DNA of 64,000 nt from Leptospirales bacterium (GCA_019694655.1 JAIBBN010000008.1:1-64000); one strand, 5' to 3'; numbered from the stretch's first letter, positions 34,179 through 43,830 are shown. Notes: generated by a model not told the origin, from the sequence alone. Made by a program: numbers and translations.

Positions 34179-35327
34179 ATGCGTGAACGAAGGCCAATCC
34201 TCTGGCTGAGCGCGCTCTGTTGCGCGCTGGCGCTCAGCGCACTCTTTGCAGAGCGACCGCCGCACGGGCAGGATGGAGGCCCGCCCGGCGACGGCAGAGT
34301 TACGTTGAGCATTGTCGCCCTGGGGGCCTGGTCCGGCGATTTTGGGATCGACCGCGAGGGCCGCGGCGGCCTGGCGGCCCTCGCCTCCTACTTGAAGCGT
34401 CTGCGTGAACAGCGGGCTGCCAGCGGCGGCGGCGTGCTGCTGGTGCAATCGGGAGATTTCAGCGGTGCACGCGATACGGCGACTCTGCTGCAACGCATGG
34501 TTTACCCTGAGTTTGAACTCAGCGAACGACTTGGCTTTCAAGCGATGGCAATGTCGGGATCGGAAACGATCTTGCTCGAAACCATGGAGCAGCGCGCCCT
34601 GCGAAACCTGCCAGTCGTGGCCTTCAATCGTAGGCCGATGAATCAGAAAATTCCTGCCTATCGTATCGCCGAAGCGGCGCAGGCCCAGGTCTGGATTACG
34701 GCGGCGCAAAGCGGCCCGCAAAGCTCCTTCGGCGCGCTCAGCGGCGTCGCGCTGGCCGATGCGATTCGCCGACAGAGCGGCGCGGACTTCTTCGTACTAC
34801 TTTTGGACAACAGCGCCGGCGACGGCGCCTGGCAGCGAAGTTCCGAGGCCCTGGCCCAGGAATCCTTCTGGCAGCAGCTATTTCCTCAGGACCTGGCTGA
34901 CTTCGACCCCTATCGCGCACGGCCACATCCGCTTGCCGAACGCATGCTGATCGTAGAGGCGCCGGCGGAACGCAGCAACTTTCGCCGTCTGCCGGAGGGG
35001 CCGTTTCTCTGCCGTATCCATGGTCGAGAGCTTTGCCAGCTTGATGTCGAGTTGCGCGGCGACGTGGTTCAGGGCTTTCGTCAGCAGTTTCTTTCGCTGA
35101 ACGGCGCCTCATCGCCGATGGCCTGGATTGCTCCCGATCCAATTGTCCTGCGCGCACTCTCCCGTCGTCTGCCGGCGCCGGCTGGTCCCGACAGCCAGCG
35201 AGCCGCCGATCCGGCGCGCGGACCGGAACAAAGAACCGAACAGCAAGACGCGCCGGACGCCCGCTCGAATTCCGGCGCCGCCAGCCCCGCTAGGCCGGTC
35301 GCTCCTGCTGCGCAAATCGGTCTGTAA
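34179..35327 (+). CDS. Degenerate 5'-nucleotidase-like (UshA-type) secreted protein
   Basis: 382 residues with an N-terminal export signal (WLSALCCALALSALFA). The order of segments follows the metallophosphatase domain of UshA-type nucleotidases: SIVALGAWSGDFG where the D-x-H site should be, GRGGLAALASYLKRLREQ, LLVQSGDFSGARD (the GD pair is retained), LGFQAMAMSGSETI where GNHE is expected, and the following VVAFN. Most metal ligands appear lost, so the protein is probably not catalytic. The C-terminus from about residue 335 is low-complexity Pro/Ala/Asp. Its end overlaps the convergent iminopeptidase gene by 38 bases. Confidence 0.65.
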   Translation: MRERRPILWLSALCCALALSALFAERPPHGQDGGPPGDGRVTLSIVALGAWSGDFGIDREGRGGLAALASYLKRLREQRAASGGGVLLVQSGDFSGARDTATLLQRMVYPEFELSERLGFQAMAMSGSETILLETMEQRALRNLPVVAFNRRPMNQKIPAYRIAEAAQAQVWITAAQSGPQSSFGALSGVALADAIRRQSGADFFVLLLDNSAGDGAWQRSSEALAQESFWQQLFPQDLADFDPYRARPHPLAERMLIVEAPAERSNFRRLPEGPFLCRIHGRELCQLDVELRGDVVQGFRQQFLSLNGASSPMAWIAPDPIVLRALSRRLPAPAGPDSQRAADPARGPEQRTEQQDAPDARSNSGAASPARPVAPAAQIGL

Positions 35328-36249
35328 GTTCGACCAGTTTGGACAGGTTGCCTGGCTCCAGCGCCGAATGACCGGCATCGGGCGTTATGTGCAGCTCCGA
35401 GCCAGGCCAGGCCTGATGCAATTGCCAGGCGCTGTCCAGCGGACAGACCACGTCGTATCGACCGTGAACAATGGCGCCCGGAATGCCGGCCAGCGCCCTC
35501 GCTCCCTGCAACAACTGATCATCGCGCTGCAGAAATCCGCGGTGGATAAAGTAATGACATTCGATGCGCGCAAAAGCCTCGGCAAAGCGATCGGCGCCAA
35601 AGCGAGCAATAAAATCAGCATCAGCCTGTAGCTTGCTGAGCCTTCCTTCCCACATGCTCCAGGCGCGAGCAGCCTCCATCCGTACAGCGGAATCCTCGGA
35701 GCACAGCCTCCGATAGTAAGCGCCAACCAGGTCGTGGCGCTCTTCTGGCGCAATGGGTCGCAGATAGTCCTGCCAGGCGTCAGGAAATAGCAAGGAGGCG
35801 CCATGCTGGTAAAACCAATCGATTTCCAGTTTCCGCAGCAGAAAGATTCCGCGTAAAATCAGAGCGCTTACGCGCTGAGGGTGCCGCTGGGCATAGGCCA
35901 GCGAAAGCGTGCTTCCCCAGCTGCCGCCAAATAGCGTCCAGCGTTCAATAGCCAATCGCTGGCGTATAGTCTCCATATCTTCCACCAGATGCCAGGTATC
36001 GTTTTCACGCAGTTCAGCAAAGGGGCGGCTACGGCCCGCCCCCCGCTGATCAAAGAGTACCAGCCGCCAGCGCTGCGGATCGAAGAAACGTCGGTAGGCC
36101 GGGTCCAGGCCTCCGCCAGGCCCGCCATGGACAAAGAGCGCCGGCTTGCCGGCTGGATTGCCGCATTGCTCCACATAGATCGTGTGCAGATCGCTTACTG
36201 GCAGCTCAAAGGAATCAAAGGGTTCAATGGGCGGATAGAGACTGCGCAT
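35290..36249 (-). CDS. pip: Proline iminopeptidase
   Basis: 319 residues from the ATG at 36249, which gives the normal family length and N-terminus (RSLYPPIEPFDSF). The alpha/beta-hydrolase landmarks are the oxyanion loop HGGPGGG, DQRGAGRS, the nucleophile elbow GGSWGSTLSLAYA, the acid in HGRYDVVCP and the histidine in DAGHSA. The helical cap holds the KLEIDWFYQHGAS stretch typical of S33 prolyl aminopeptidases. It releases N-terminal proline from peptides in the cytoplasm. It is divergent from coaE across a 124-base spacer. Confidence 0.94.
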   Translation of the reverse strand: MRSLYPPIEPFDSFELPVSDLHTIYVEQCGNPAGKPALFVHGGPGGGLDPAYRRFFDPQRWRLVLFDQRGAGRSRPFAELRENDTWHLVEDMETIRQRLAIERWTLFGGSWGSTLSLAYAQRHPQRVSALILRGIFLLRKLEIDWFYQHGASLLFPDAWQDYLRPIAPEERHDLVGAYYRRLCSEDSAVRMEAARAWSMWEGRLSKLQADADFIARFGADRFAEAFARIECHYFIHRGFLQRDDQLLQGARALAGIPGAIVHGRYDVVCPLDSAWQLHQAWPGSELHITPDAGHSALEPGNLSKLVELTDRFAQQERPA

Positions 36250-36373
36250 CTTGAAGAAAGACTGCGCCGAACTCGACGCAGCGCCGGCAAGCCCTTCCTG
36301 CCGCCGCCGCTGACCGGCGCCTGCCGGAAAAATTCTTGTACTTCTGGGCCCAGCTGAACAGGATGCACCGGTC

Positions 36374-37021
36374 ATGCGTTATCCGCAGTTGCCGGTCATT
36401 CGCTGGCGGCGGCCGTACTTCCTGGTTGGGCTGAGCGGCGGAATCGGCGCGGGAAAGTCCGCCGCGCGCGAGGCTTTTGCGCGCGAGGGTTTCCAGACAC
36501 TGGATGCTGATCTCCTGGCGCGGGAAGCGTTGCACTCCGAGGAGTTGCGGGGCGCATTGCTTGCCGCTTTTGGCCAGCGCATTGTCGACGCCGAGGGCCG
36601 CATCAATCGTGCAACGCTGGCAGAAATCGTTTTCCTGGATACTGGACGACGGGAGCAGCTCAACGCCCTGGTTCATCCAGCGGTAGAAAAGGCCTTTGAG
36701 CAGGCGCGGCAGCTACTGCGGCCTGGCGAGGCGCTGGTCTACGAGGTTCCGCTGCTCTTTGAGAAGGGCCGCCAGGCGGACTTTGATCTGACTGTGACAA
36801 TTACGGCGCCGGCTGAGCTGCGCTTTGCGCGTGCAGCCAGTCGCAACGGTTGGTCGCGCGAGGAGTTTGAACAGCGCGAAGCAGCACAGCTGCCGCTGGC
36901 CGAAAAGGAGGCGCGCGCTGATCTGTGCATTGAAAACAGCGGATCGCCAGAGCAGTTGCAGCAGGCGATCACAGCGCTGGCGGCGGCGATTCGCAAGGCT
37001 GCGCCGCAAGCGCGAACATGA
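36374..37021 (+). CDS. coaE: Dephospho-CoA kinase
   Basis: 215 residues, slightly longer than usual because of a short N-terminal extension (RYPQLPVIRWRRPYF). The P-loop is GLSGGIGAGKSAA, followed by the DADLLAREAL substrate-binding segment, LVHPAVEK and YEVPLLFEKG, all diagnostic of CoaE. The enzyme phosphorylates the 3'-hydroxyl of dephospho-CoA, the last step of coenzyme A synthesis, in the cytoplasm. The SPOR-protein gene follows after 44 bases on the same strand. Confidence 0.95.
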   Translation: MRYPQLPVIRWRRPYFLVGLSGGIGAGKSAAREAFAREGFQTLDADLLAREALHSEELRGALLAAFGQRIVDAEGRINRATLAEIVFLDTGRREQLNALVHPAVEKAFEQARQLLRPGEALVYEVPLLFEKGRQADFDLTVTITAPAELRFARAASRNGWSREEFEQREAAQLPLAEKEARADLCIENSGSPEQLQQAITALAAAIRKAAPQART

Positions 37022-37065
37022 ATTGATACTTGAGGGAACTTCAGGAACGAAACGAGGGACAAAGC

Positions 37066-38253
37066 ATGATGCGCAAACGAGTATTTTATGTAGTCAACCT
37101 GGATCGCAGTCGAATGCTGCTGCTGGGCGTCAGTCTGGCGGCGGCCATGCTTACGGCCTTTGCACTTGGATTGAACCTGGGGCGAGAACAAAGTCCGGGC
37201 CTCGTCTTACGGCCGCCCATGCCAGGGCCGGCCGCCGGCGCTGAGGACTTGCCGACGCTTCAAGATGATAGCAACCTGGCGCGGTCGCTTACCGAACAAG
37301 AGACGGGAATGCGAGCCGACGATCTACCGGCGGCAATCGATCATGCCCCGCTGCCGACGGTCGGCGCCGCTGACAGTTCCCGGAGCCAGTCCGGGCAAAA
37401 CTTTGCCAATCGCGGCCTTGCGCAGGCCGCCAGTGACAGCAACAGGCCGGCGCCCGGTTATGCTGAGGACCGCCTGCTGACGGAGCAACGCGGCGAAACT
37501 TCCAGCGTTCGCGATCAGCGCGACAGCGGGCAGAGACGCGAGCTTGCCAGCAATCCGACGCCGCGCCGCCGCAATCGTGGCGCCGAATCGCGGCGACGCG
37601 AGGCAGAGCAGCGAACGGAACGCGGCCACAGATCGCGCCGCGAAGAATCCAGAAGGACTACGCAGCGTAGCGAATCGTCGGATCGCAACAGGCGACAGAG
37701 CGCCGCTCAGAACCATCGCACCGAAAGCGCGCCATCGGCGACGGAGAATGCGACAGGCCAGAGGAGACCCTCAAACAGCGCCCCTGCGTCGCCCACGCCG
37801 CCAGGCGCCGCCGTCGAAAATCGCCAGTCTCCGGATGCCGCGGCGGCAGCTGGCAGCCGGACGCCGCCAGGTGCGCAACCGAGCGCAGCAACATCCAGAC
37901 CTTCGTCTTCACCGGCGCAATCGGAAGGTGTTTCGCTGCGCAACGTCGCCGCCGATCGCAGCGCGCCTCAGGCGCCTGCAGCCGGAAACTCGACTCCAAA
38001 TTCCACAGAGCAGACGCGCGCCGCTGATAACGGCTCTCGACGCTACAGTCTGCAGCTTGGCGCCTTCCAGAGTCGATCGGCGGCGACGCGCATGGCCAGC
38101 CAGTTGCGCGAGCAAGGCTTTCAGCCGCAAATCAATCGCAGCGGAAATCGCCATATCGTTCGCGTCGGCGGCGGTCAAACGCGCGAACAAATTCGAGGCC
38201 TTGAATCCAGATTGCGCAGCCGACACTACGCGCCGCTTCGCGTCGAAGACTGA
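37066..38253 (+). CDS. SPOR-domain membrane protein with long disordered linker
   Basis: 395 residues from the ATG at 37066, preceded by CGAGGGA. One N-terminal membrane helix (MLLLGVSLAAAMLTAFALG) at about residues 17-37 puts the rest in the periplasm. Residues 60-320 are low-complexity, first acidic and then strongly Arg/Ser/Gln/Glu-rich (for example SRREESRRTTQRSESSDRNR), and are probably disordered. Residues 325-395 form a SPOR domain (YSLQLGAFQSRSAATRMASQ ... RHIVRVGG). SPOR domains bind peptidoglycan stripped of stem peptides, usually at the division septum. It may work in cell division or wall remodelling like FtsN or DedD. Confidence 0.82.
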   Translation: MMRKRVFYVVNLDRSRMLLLGVSLAAAMLTAFALGLNLGREQSPGLVLRPPMPGPAAGAEDLPTLQDDSNLARSLTEQETGMRADDLPAAIDHAPLPTVGAADSSRSQSGQNFANRGLAQAASDSNRPAPGYAEDRLLTEQRGETSSVRDQRDSGQRRELASNPTPRRRNRGAESRRREAEQRTERGHRSRREESRRTTQRSESSDRNRRQSAAQNHRTESAPSATENATGQRRPSNSAPASPTPPGAAVENRQSPDAAAAAGSRTPPGAQPSAATSRPSSSPAQSEGVSLRNVAADRSAPQAPAAGNSTPNSTEQTRAADNGSRRYSLQLGAFQSRSAATRMASQLREQGFQPQINRSGNRHIVRVGGGQTREQIRGLESRLRSRHYAPLRVED

Positions 38254-38411
38254 TGCTGCGGCAACGAGTGCGCTGTACACGGCGGTCGGACCTTGCCGCC
38301 GCCTGGTTTAGCGCTTTCGTTAGAATATAGTCATGGAATCCCCGAATCGCGGCCCGGCAGGTCGCGGGATTTCGACTTGTCAGCGAAGCCGGAAGCCAGA
38401 GAGCATGCGGC

Positions 38412-39059
38412 GTGACGCCCGAGGAGACACAGGCGAAGAATCTGGTCGTCGCTACGATGATCGATCGGCTGGAGTCGACCTATTCCGACTTCATCACCGG
38501 GATCAAGGGCTACGATAAGATACCACAATTTTTCCGCGATCACCTCTACTCCCCGCCTAACAAGGAAGCGCGCGATGCCGCCCTGGACCAGCTCTACAGC
38601 AAGCTGCGATCAGTAACGGGCGAGGAAATGACCGCCAACATCCACAAGCTGATATTGCTGAACCGCCTGACCGACGAGCTTGATCTGGATACCGCGCGCA
38701 TCGCCCTGCGCGGTCCGCTGCGCAAACGAAGTCTGGAAGGGGCCACGCTGAGCGTCCATGAGCTCAACGATTGCGTCGCCCGCGCCGGCCGCTTCGAAGA
38801 CCGTATCACGCAGGTACAGATGGTCGCCGATAGCCTGGGCTTCTTTTTTACGCTCTCCAAGCTGCCTTTGATCAGGCTGGTAATGGCGCCAATCAAGGTC
38901 GCCGCCTCCATGGTCGGCGCCATGGAGCTGGTCTCGACGATGGAGGCCGGTTACGACGTTTCACGCGGAATCAAGGATATGCGGCCGTTTATGGACGCCT
39001 GGGTAGAGCGGGAGACAGCGCGCATCGAGGATCTGGCCGGAAAAAAGCCGGCCCGTTGA
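38412..39059 (+). CDS. Conserved protein of unknown function
   Basis: 215 residues from a GTG at 38412. The protein is helical, with charged surface helices (VVATMIDRLESTYSDFITGI, EEMTANIHKLILLNRLTDEL) and a hydrophobic patch (SLGFFFTLSKLPLIRLVMAP and AASMVGAMELVSTME) near residues 140-180 that could dip into a membrane. No signal peptide or metal site is apparent and I do not recognise the family. A weak -10-like TATAGT lies at 38326-38331, but it is some distance upstream and has no good -35. It sits alone between the SPOR gene and ppk. Confidence 0.6.
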   Translation: MTPEETQAKNLVVATMIDRLESTYSDFITGIKGYDKIPQFFRDHLYSPPNKEARDAALDQLYSKLRSVTGEEMTANIHKLILLNRLTDELDLDTARIALRGPLRKRSLEGATLSVHELNDCVARAGRFEDRITQVQMVADSLGFFFTLSKLPLIRLVMAPIKVAASMVGAMELVSTMEAGYDVSRGIKDMRPFMDAWVERETARIEDLAGKKPAR

Positions 39060-39125
39060 GGGCGACGGCCGGTCCCCCCTCGCCCAATTTGTAATTGTCC
39101 GTCTTGCCTGCCCCGGCCGTTACTA

Positions 39126-41492
39126 GTGGGGAGCGGCAACTGCCGCTGGAGGCGACCGCTGGCCCAATCGACGAATCCGAAACATGCCGCCGAGAAGGCC
39201 GCGCGCCGCCAGTCGAGACGCGCTGAGCCCGGCGCTCCGCTTCTCAGCCGCAGCAACCATGAACTCTTTATTAACCGCGAAATTTCCTGGCTGCAGTTCA
39301 ACAACCGCGTGCTGGAAGAGGCCGGTCGCAAAGACAACCCGCTGCTGGAACGCTTGAAGTTTCTGGCAATCTTTGAAGCAAATCTCTTTGAATTTTTCAT
39401 GATTCGAGCTGCTGGCCTCAAGCAGGTGCTGGCCTCAGCCATTCCCGAAATTCAGGACGACGGCCGCACCCCTCTGGCAACGCTGCAGGAGATTTCACGA
39501 ATCTCGCACCAGGCAGAGCAAACCATGTCGCGTCAGCTGCGCGAGGTGCTGGCCGGACTGCGCGAACATGGCCTGGATCTGATCGATTCCTACCGCGACC
39601 TTGTACCCCACGAACGCAGCTATGCCGCCGACTATTTTCACCGCGAGGTCTTTCGCATTCTGACGCCTCTGGCCATTGACCCGGCGCATCCGTTTCCGCA
39701 CATTGTAAACGGCCGCTTGAATCTGGCGGTTACTCTGCGGCGAAAGAACGCCCCGGTTAAGAATCAAGACTCCTACGCTATCGTGGAAGTTCCAAATGTT
39801 TTGCCGCGCTTCCTGGAACTGCCGGCGCGCAGCAAAGCCCACGGCCCGCGGCGCTACATTGCACTGGAAGAAGTGATCAAGATGCACGCCGCCGAACTGT
39901 TCAGCGGCACTGCGGTGCGCAGTTTTCATGGCTTTACCATCATTCGCAACAACGATCTCTCCATCGATGAAGTGGCGTCGGACAACCTGCTCTCGACAAT
40001 AGAGGAAGAACTCAAGAATCGTCGCTGGGGCGAAGCGGTTCGACTCACCTGTCGCGAAGGAATGCCGGAAAACATTCGCGAGTTTTTGCGCGAACGGCTG
40101 GATTTGGAGCCCTATGAGATCTATGAACGACCTGGCCCGTTGAATTTGCAAGATCTCTGGCAGCTCTACAATACGCCGGCCGAAAACCCGGAATTGCGCG
40201 ATCGTCCCTTCATAGCTCATAATCCCATCGCCGATTATAAGCCCGAGAAGCTTTTTGCCCAAATCCGCAAGAAAGACCTGCTGCTGCATCACCCCTTCCA
40301 ATCATTTCAGCCGGTGGTCGACCTGGTAAACTATGCGGCGCGCGATGCCAAGACCCTGGCCATCAAGCAAACTCTGTATCGTACCGGGACCGACAGCCCG
40401 ATTGTTCGCGCCCTGATTCAAGCTGCTGAAAACGGCAAGCAGGTCACGGCGCTGGTAGAGCTGAAAGCGCGCTTTGATGAGGAACGCAATATCAACTGGG
40501 CGCGCGAAATGGAAAAGCACGGCGTGCACGTGGTCTATGGTCTGGTGGGACTGAAAATCCACGGCAAGATGCTACAGATTGTGCGACGCGAGGCGGACGG
40601 CGTAAAGGCCTACTGCCATCTTTCTACCGGCAATTACAACCCGATAACAGCGCGGATGTACACCGATATCTCGCTATTTACCTGCGACAGCGCCATCAAT
40701 GACGACGTTACCGATTTATTCCACAGTCTGACCGGTTACTCTACGCCGGCGCGCTTTCGAAAGCTTGCGGCAGCGCCCATCAACCTGCGCGAGACCTTGC
40801 TACGACTGGTGCAGCGCGAGATCGCTAACGCCGAAGCGGGCAAGCCGGCGCGAATACGTCTGAAAATGAATTCGCTGGTAGATTCGGACATGATCCTTGC
40901 GCTGTACCGCGCCTCGCGAGCCGGCGTGCCAATTGAATTGGTGGTCCGCGGCATCTGCTGCCTGCGTCCCGGAATCAAGGGCGTCAGCGACAATATCGAG
41001 GTCTATTCTGTAGTTGGCCGCTTTTTGGAGCACAGCCGCATCTTCTATTTTGAGAACGGCGGACAGCCGCGCGTCTTTTTGTCCAGCGCCGACTGGATGC
41101 CCCGCAATTTAAATCGCCGGGTAGAGATCCTGTTCCCGGTGGAAGATGCGGATCATGTAGCAAGCCTGCGCGGCGTACTGGATGCAATTGCCCGCGACAA
41201 CCACAATCGTCGTCGCATACTTACGGATGGCAGCTATGAGCGCTTGCGGCCCGGGGCCAACGAGGCGCGATTTTCCTCGCAGCGTCACTTCCGCGAAACC
41301 GCAATTAAGGAATTTGCCGAGCTGGAGAGGGCCATCGCCAATCGACGCCGCACAGTATTCCAGCCGCTGACCAATCCAGACCGCGGCGCGCTGGCGCCGG
41401 CCGCCGATCACGAGGAGACCGAAAAGGAAAGCCGCCCACAGTCGCCGCTGGAGAGTCTAGCTGAGCACACCAGCGGAGTATCCGATGGCTGA
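39126..41492 (+). CDS. ppk: Polyphosphate kinase 1
   Basis: 788 residues from a GTG, with about 40 extra N-terminal residues before the family start at NHELFINREISWLQFNNR; a shorter start cannot be excluded. The four-domain PPK1 is complete: the N-terminal helical domain, the head domain (FHREVFRILTPLAIDPAHPF), and the two PLD-like catalytic domains. The autophosphorylated histidine is His498 in CHLSTGNYNP. LKARFDEERNINWAREME and FLSSADWMPRNLNRR are further family blocks. It makes polyphosphate reversibly from ATP, for energy and stress storage. Its end overlaps the start of the next gene by eight bases. Confidence 0.95.
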   Translation: MGSGNCRWRRPLAQSTNPKHAAEKAARRQSRRAEPGAPLLSRSNHELFINREISWLQFNNRVLEEAGRKDNPLLERLKFLAIFEANLFEFFMIRAAGLKQVLASAIPEIQDDGRTPLATLQEISRISHQAEQTMSRQLREVLAGLREHGLDLIDSYRDLVPHERSYAADYFHREVFRILTPLAIDPAHPFPHIVNGRLNLAVTLRRKNAPVKNQDSYAIVEVPNVLPRFLELPARSKAHGPRRYIALEEVIKMHAAELFSGTAVRSFHGFTIIRNNDLSIDEVASDNLLSTIEEELKNRRWGEAVRLTCREGMPENIREFLRERLDLEPYEIYERPGPLNLQDLWQLYNTPAENPELRDRPFIAHNPIADYKPEKLFAQIRKKDLLLHHPFQSFQPVVDLVNYAARDAKTLAIKQTLYRTGTDSPIVRALIQAAENGKQVTALVELKARFDEERNINWAREMEKHGVHVVYGLVGLKIHGKMLQIVRREADGVKAYCHLSTGNYNPITARMYTDISLFTCDSAINDDVTDLFHSLTGYSTPARFRKLAAAPINLRETLLRLVQREIANAEAGKPARIRLKMNSLVDSDMILALYRASRAGVPIELVVRGICCLRPGIKGVSDNIEVYSVVGRFLEHSRIFYFENGGQPRVFLSSADWMPRNLNRRVEILFPVEDADHVASLRGVLDAIARDNHNRRRILTDGSYERLRPGANEARFSSQRHFRETAIKEFAELERAIANRRRTVFQPLTNPDRGALAPAADHEETEKESRPQSPLESLAEHTSGVSDG

Positions 41493-42567
41493 GGTCATTT
41501 GCTGCAGCAAAGCTGTTTGTCCGCCGCGATCTCTGCGCCTCATAGGCGTAGCAGTGGTTGCGCTATTGCTGGCAAGCTGCTATACGCTGGATCCGGAACG
41601 CGAACAATCGCCCTGGTTTCGCGATGGCCGCTACCACAATCTCAGCGATGATCGCGCACTGGAAGAGAAGGGCTTTCTATCCGTGTTACGCTGGAAGATT
41701 TTTGGCGATGCCGATCCGCCGGCAGCGGACGGCGATCTGGAGGCCATTCCCGCGGTGACCCCGCGGCGAAGGGAAGACTTACTGGCCAACGAGGGCCAGC
41801 TGCGTGTGGTATGGATAGGGCACGCTACGGTCTGGATTGCCAGTCAGCACAACGGTAAACGGTTTCATCTAATTACGGATCCCATTTTTGGATCGCCGAT
41901 GTTCTGGATGCGGCGTTACACGGCGCTGCCGTTGCAGCCCGAAGAATTCCCCGAGATTCACGCCATTCTGATCAGTCACGCGCATCGCGATCATCTGGAC
42001 TACGACGCGCTGCGAAGGCTGCAGGCGCACAGCCCCGGCGTGCAGATCTACATGCCCTCCGGCCTGGGCGCCCAGGCTCGCCAGCAGGGTCTGGCAAATG
42101 TACACATTGTTGATTGGTGGCAAAGCGAAGAGCTGCGTGGTCAACGCATCACTTTTGTTCCGGCCTTTCACTGGAGCCGCATGGGCTTGAACGATATGAT
42201 GCAGTACCACTGGGGCGGATACGTAGTGGAAATTGACAATCGGAAGGTCTATTTTGCTGGCGACACGGCCTTTGCGGATCACTTTGTACAGATCAGCGAT
42301 CGATTTCCACAGGGCTTCGATCTGACACTGATGCCAATCGGGGCCTTCAAGCCGCGCTGGTTCATGCGCTACGCGCATATTGACCCCGAGGAGGCGCTGA
42401 CCGCTAACAGGATCCTGGGCGGGCGCTATATTCTGCCCGTCCACTGGGGCGCCTTTGCCCTTGGCGACGATTTACCCTCCGAACCCGGACTCTACTTTCA
42501 GCGCCTGCTGGAGCAAAGCGGCGCGCCAGGGCGCGTCTGGACGCCCGGCGAAATCTTCGATCGTTGA
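41485..42567 (+). CDS. Metallo-beta-lactamase-fold lipoprotein, NAPE-PLD-like
   Basis: 360 residues. A lipoprotein signal ends in ALLLASC (Cys32). The hydrolase core opens RVVWIGHATVWI, holds the metal-binding SHAHRDHLD and follows with FVPAFHWSRMG, then VYFAGDTAFADHF and the final LPVHWGAF; the order and the WIGHAT start match the N-acylphosphatidylethanolamine phospholipase-D-like/UlaG-like group. A role in phospholipid or nucleotide hydrolysis at the membrane is possible but cannot be settled. It overlaps the end of ppk and may be co-translated with it. Confidence 0.87.
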   Translation: MAEVICCSKAVCPPRSLRLIGVAVVALLLASCYTLDPEREQSPWFRDGRYHNLSDDRALEEKGFLSVLRWKIFGDADPPAADGDLEAIPAVTPRRREDLLANEGQLRVVWIGHATVWIASQHNGKRFHLITDPIFGSPMFWMRRYTALPLQPEEFPEIHAILISHAHRDHLDYDALRRLQAHSPGVQIYMPSGLGAQARQQGLANVHIVDWWQSEELRGQRITFVPAFHWSRMGLNDMMQYHWGGYVVEIDNRKVYFAGDTAFADHFVQISDRFPQGFDLTLMPIGAFKPRWFMRYAHIDPEEALTANRILGGRYILPVHWGAFALGDDLPSEPGLYFQRLLEQSGAPGRVWTPGEIFDR

Positions 42568-42609
42568 TGGAATCCGGATTTTCGCCGGGCATTGCCATAG
42601 AGATCTGAC

Positions 42610-43830
42610 ATGGTGCAGCATCGCAAAGCAGACATGACAATTATTGGCGGCGGCCTGGTTGGACTGGCAACCGCCTATGCCTTGCAACAGTCAAGCAAGG
42701 GACGCAAACAGCCGCACATCGTAGTCTTAGAAAAGGAGAGCGGAGTCGCTGCCCACCAGAGCGGACACAACAGCGGCGTGATCCACAGCGGTCTGTACTA
42801 CAAACCTGGCAGCGCCAAAGCGCGACTCTGCGTGGACGGTCGTCGTCGCTTGCTACAATTCTGTCGTAAAGAAGGCGTGCGCTTTGAACTTTGTGGCAAA
42901 CAGGTCGTCGCCAGCAGCGAGGGCGAACTGCCGCGCCTCGAGGAGCTGCGCCGGCGCGGAATCCAGAATGGACTGCGCGGGCTGCGTTTGCTGAAGGCGG
43001 CGGAGATCAAACGGCGCGAGCCAGGCCTTCGCGCAGCAGGCGCATTGTTTGTTCCCGAAACGGGCATCGTCGATTTTCCCGGCATGGCGCAGGCCCTGCG
43101 TCGGCGAATCGAAGGCCGCGGCGGCGAATTCCTGGCAAACTGCAAGTTGCACGAGGCCCGACTGCAAGGGCCACATTGGAAATTGTGCGGCGATGGCTTT
43201 GAAGTAGAAAGCGGCGCCTTGATCAACTGTGCCGGATTGTATTCGGATCGCGTCGCAGCGCTGTGTGGAGAAAAGGTGGAGACGGCGATACTTCCTTTTC
43301 GCGGCGAATACTATCAGCTGGCGCCTGCAGCGCGCTCCCTGGTTCGGGATTTGATCTATCCGCTTCCCGATCCAGCCTTTCCCTTTCTGGGCGTACACTA
43401 CACGCGTCGCATAGACGGCAGCATAGAAGCCGGACCCAACGCAGTTTTTGCCCTTGGCCGCGAGGCCTACAACTGGAAGAGTTTTGATACGACGGAGACT
43501 CTGGCAGCGCTGCTCTTTCCGGGACTGCGTCGACTGGCCGCCCGCCACTGGCGAATGGGCCTTGGCGAGATCCATCGTTCGCTGTCGAAGGCGGCCTTTA
43601 CGCGGGCCTTGCAGGTTCTTACTCCTGACTTGAAAGAAAGCGATCTCTTGCCTGGCGGCAGCGGCGTGCGCGCCCAGGCCTGCGACCGCAACGGCAAATT
43701 GCTTGATGACTTTGTCGTCCTGCGCGGACGACGCGCAGTGCACGTAATCAATGCTCCTTCGCCGGCCGCCACCGCCTCCCTGGCCATCGGCGAGCAAATC
43801 GCCGCCATGGCGATGAGCGAACCTCTGTAG
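42610..43830 (+). CDS. lhgO: L-2-hydroxyglutarate oxidase
   Basis: 406 residues from the ATG at 42610; an ATG at 42634 would remove eight residues from before the FAD loop. The dinucleotide-binding start is MTIIGGGLVGLATAYALQ, followed by AAHQSGHNSGVIHSGLYYKPGSAK, a block diagnostic of LhgO. FPGMAQALRR, NCAGLYSDRVA and the C-terminal VINAPSPAATASLAIGE are further conserved elements. The enzyme oxidises L-2-hydroxyglutarate to 2-oxoglutarate with FAD and passes electrons to the respiratory chain. It is monocistronic in appearance, with a 42-base gap after the previous gene. Confidence 0.94.
   Translation: MVQHRKADMTIIGGGLVGLATAYALQQSSKGRKQPHIVVLEKESGVAAHQSGHNSGVIHSGLYYKPGSAKARLCVDGRRRLLQFCRKEGVRFELCGKQVVASSEGELPRLEELRRRGIQNGLRGLRLLKAAEIKRREPGLRAAGALFVPETGIVDFPGMAQALRRRIEGRGGEFLANCKLHEARLQGPHWKLCGDGFEVESGALINCAGLYSDRVAALCGEKVETAILPFRGEYYQLAPAARSLVRDLIYPLPDPAFPFLGVHYTRRIDGSIEAGPNAVFALGREAYNWKSFDTTETLAALLFPGLRRLAARHWRMGLGEIHRSLSKAAFTRALQVLTPDLKESDLLPGGSGVRAQACDRNGKLLDDFVVLRGRRAVHVINAPSPAATASLAIGEQIAAMAMSEPL

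Noticed and set aside
37544-38311. 255-residue Arg/Ala-rich open frame on the plus strand
   Set aside because: Out of frame over the low-complexity linker and SPOR domain; composition is a frame-shift artefact of the Arg/Ser repeats.
39059-39110. GGGCGA/TCGCCC hairpin after the unknown gene as a terminator
   Set aside because: The stem is short, the loop is long and no T-run follows, so it is not convincing.
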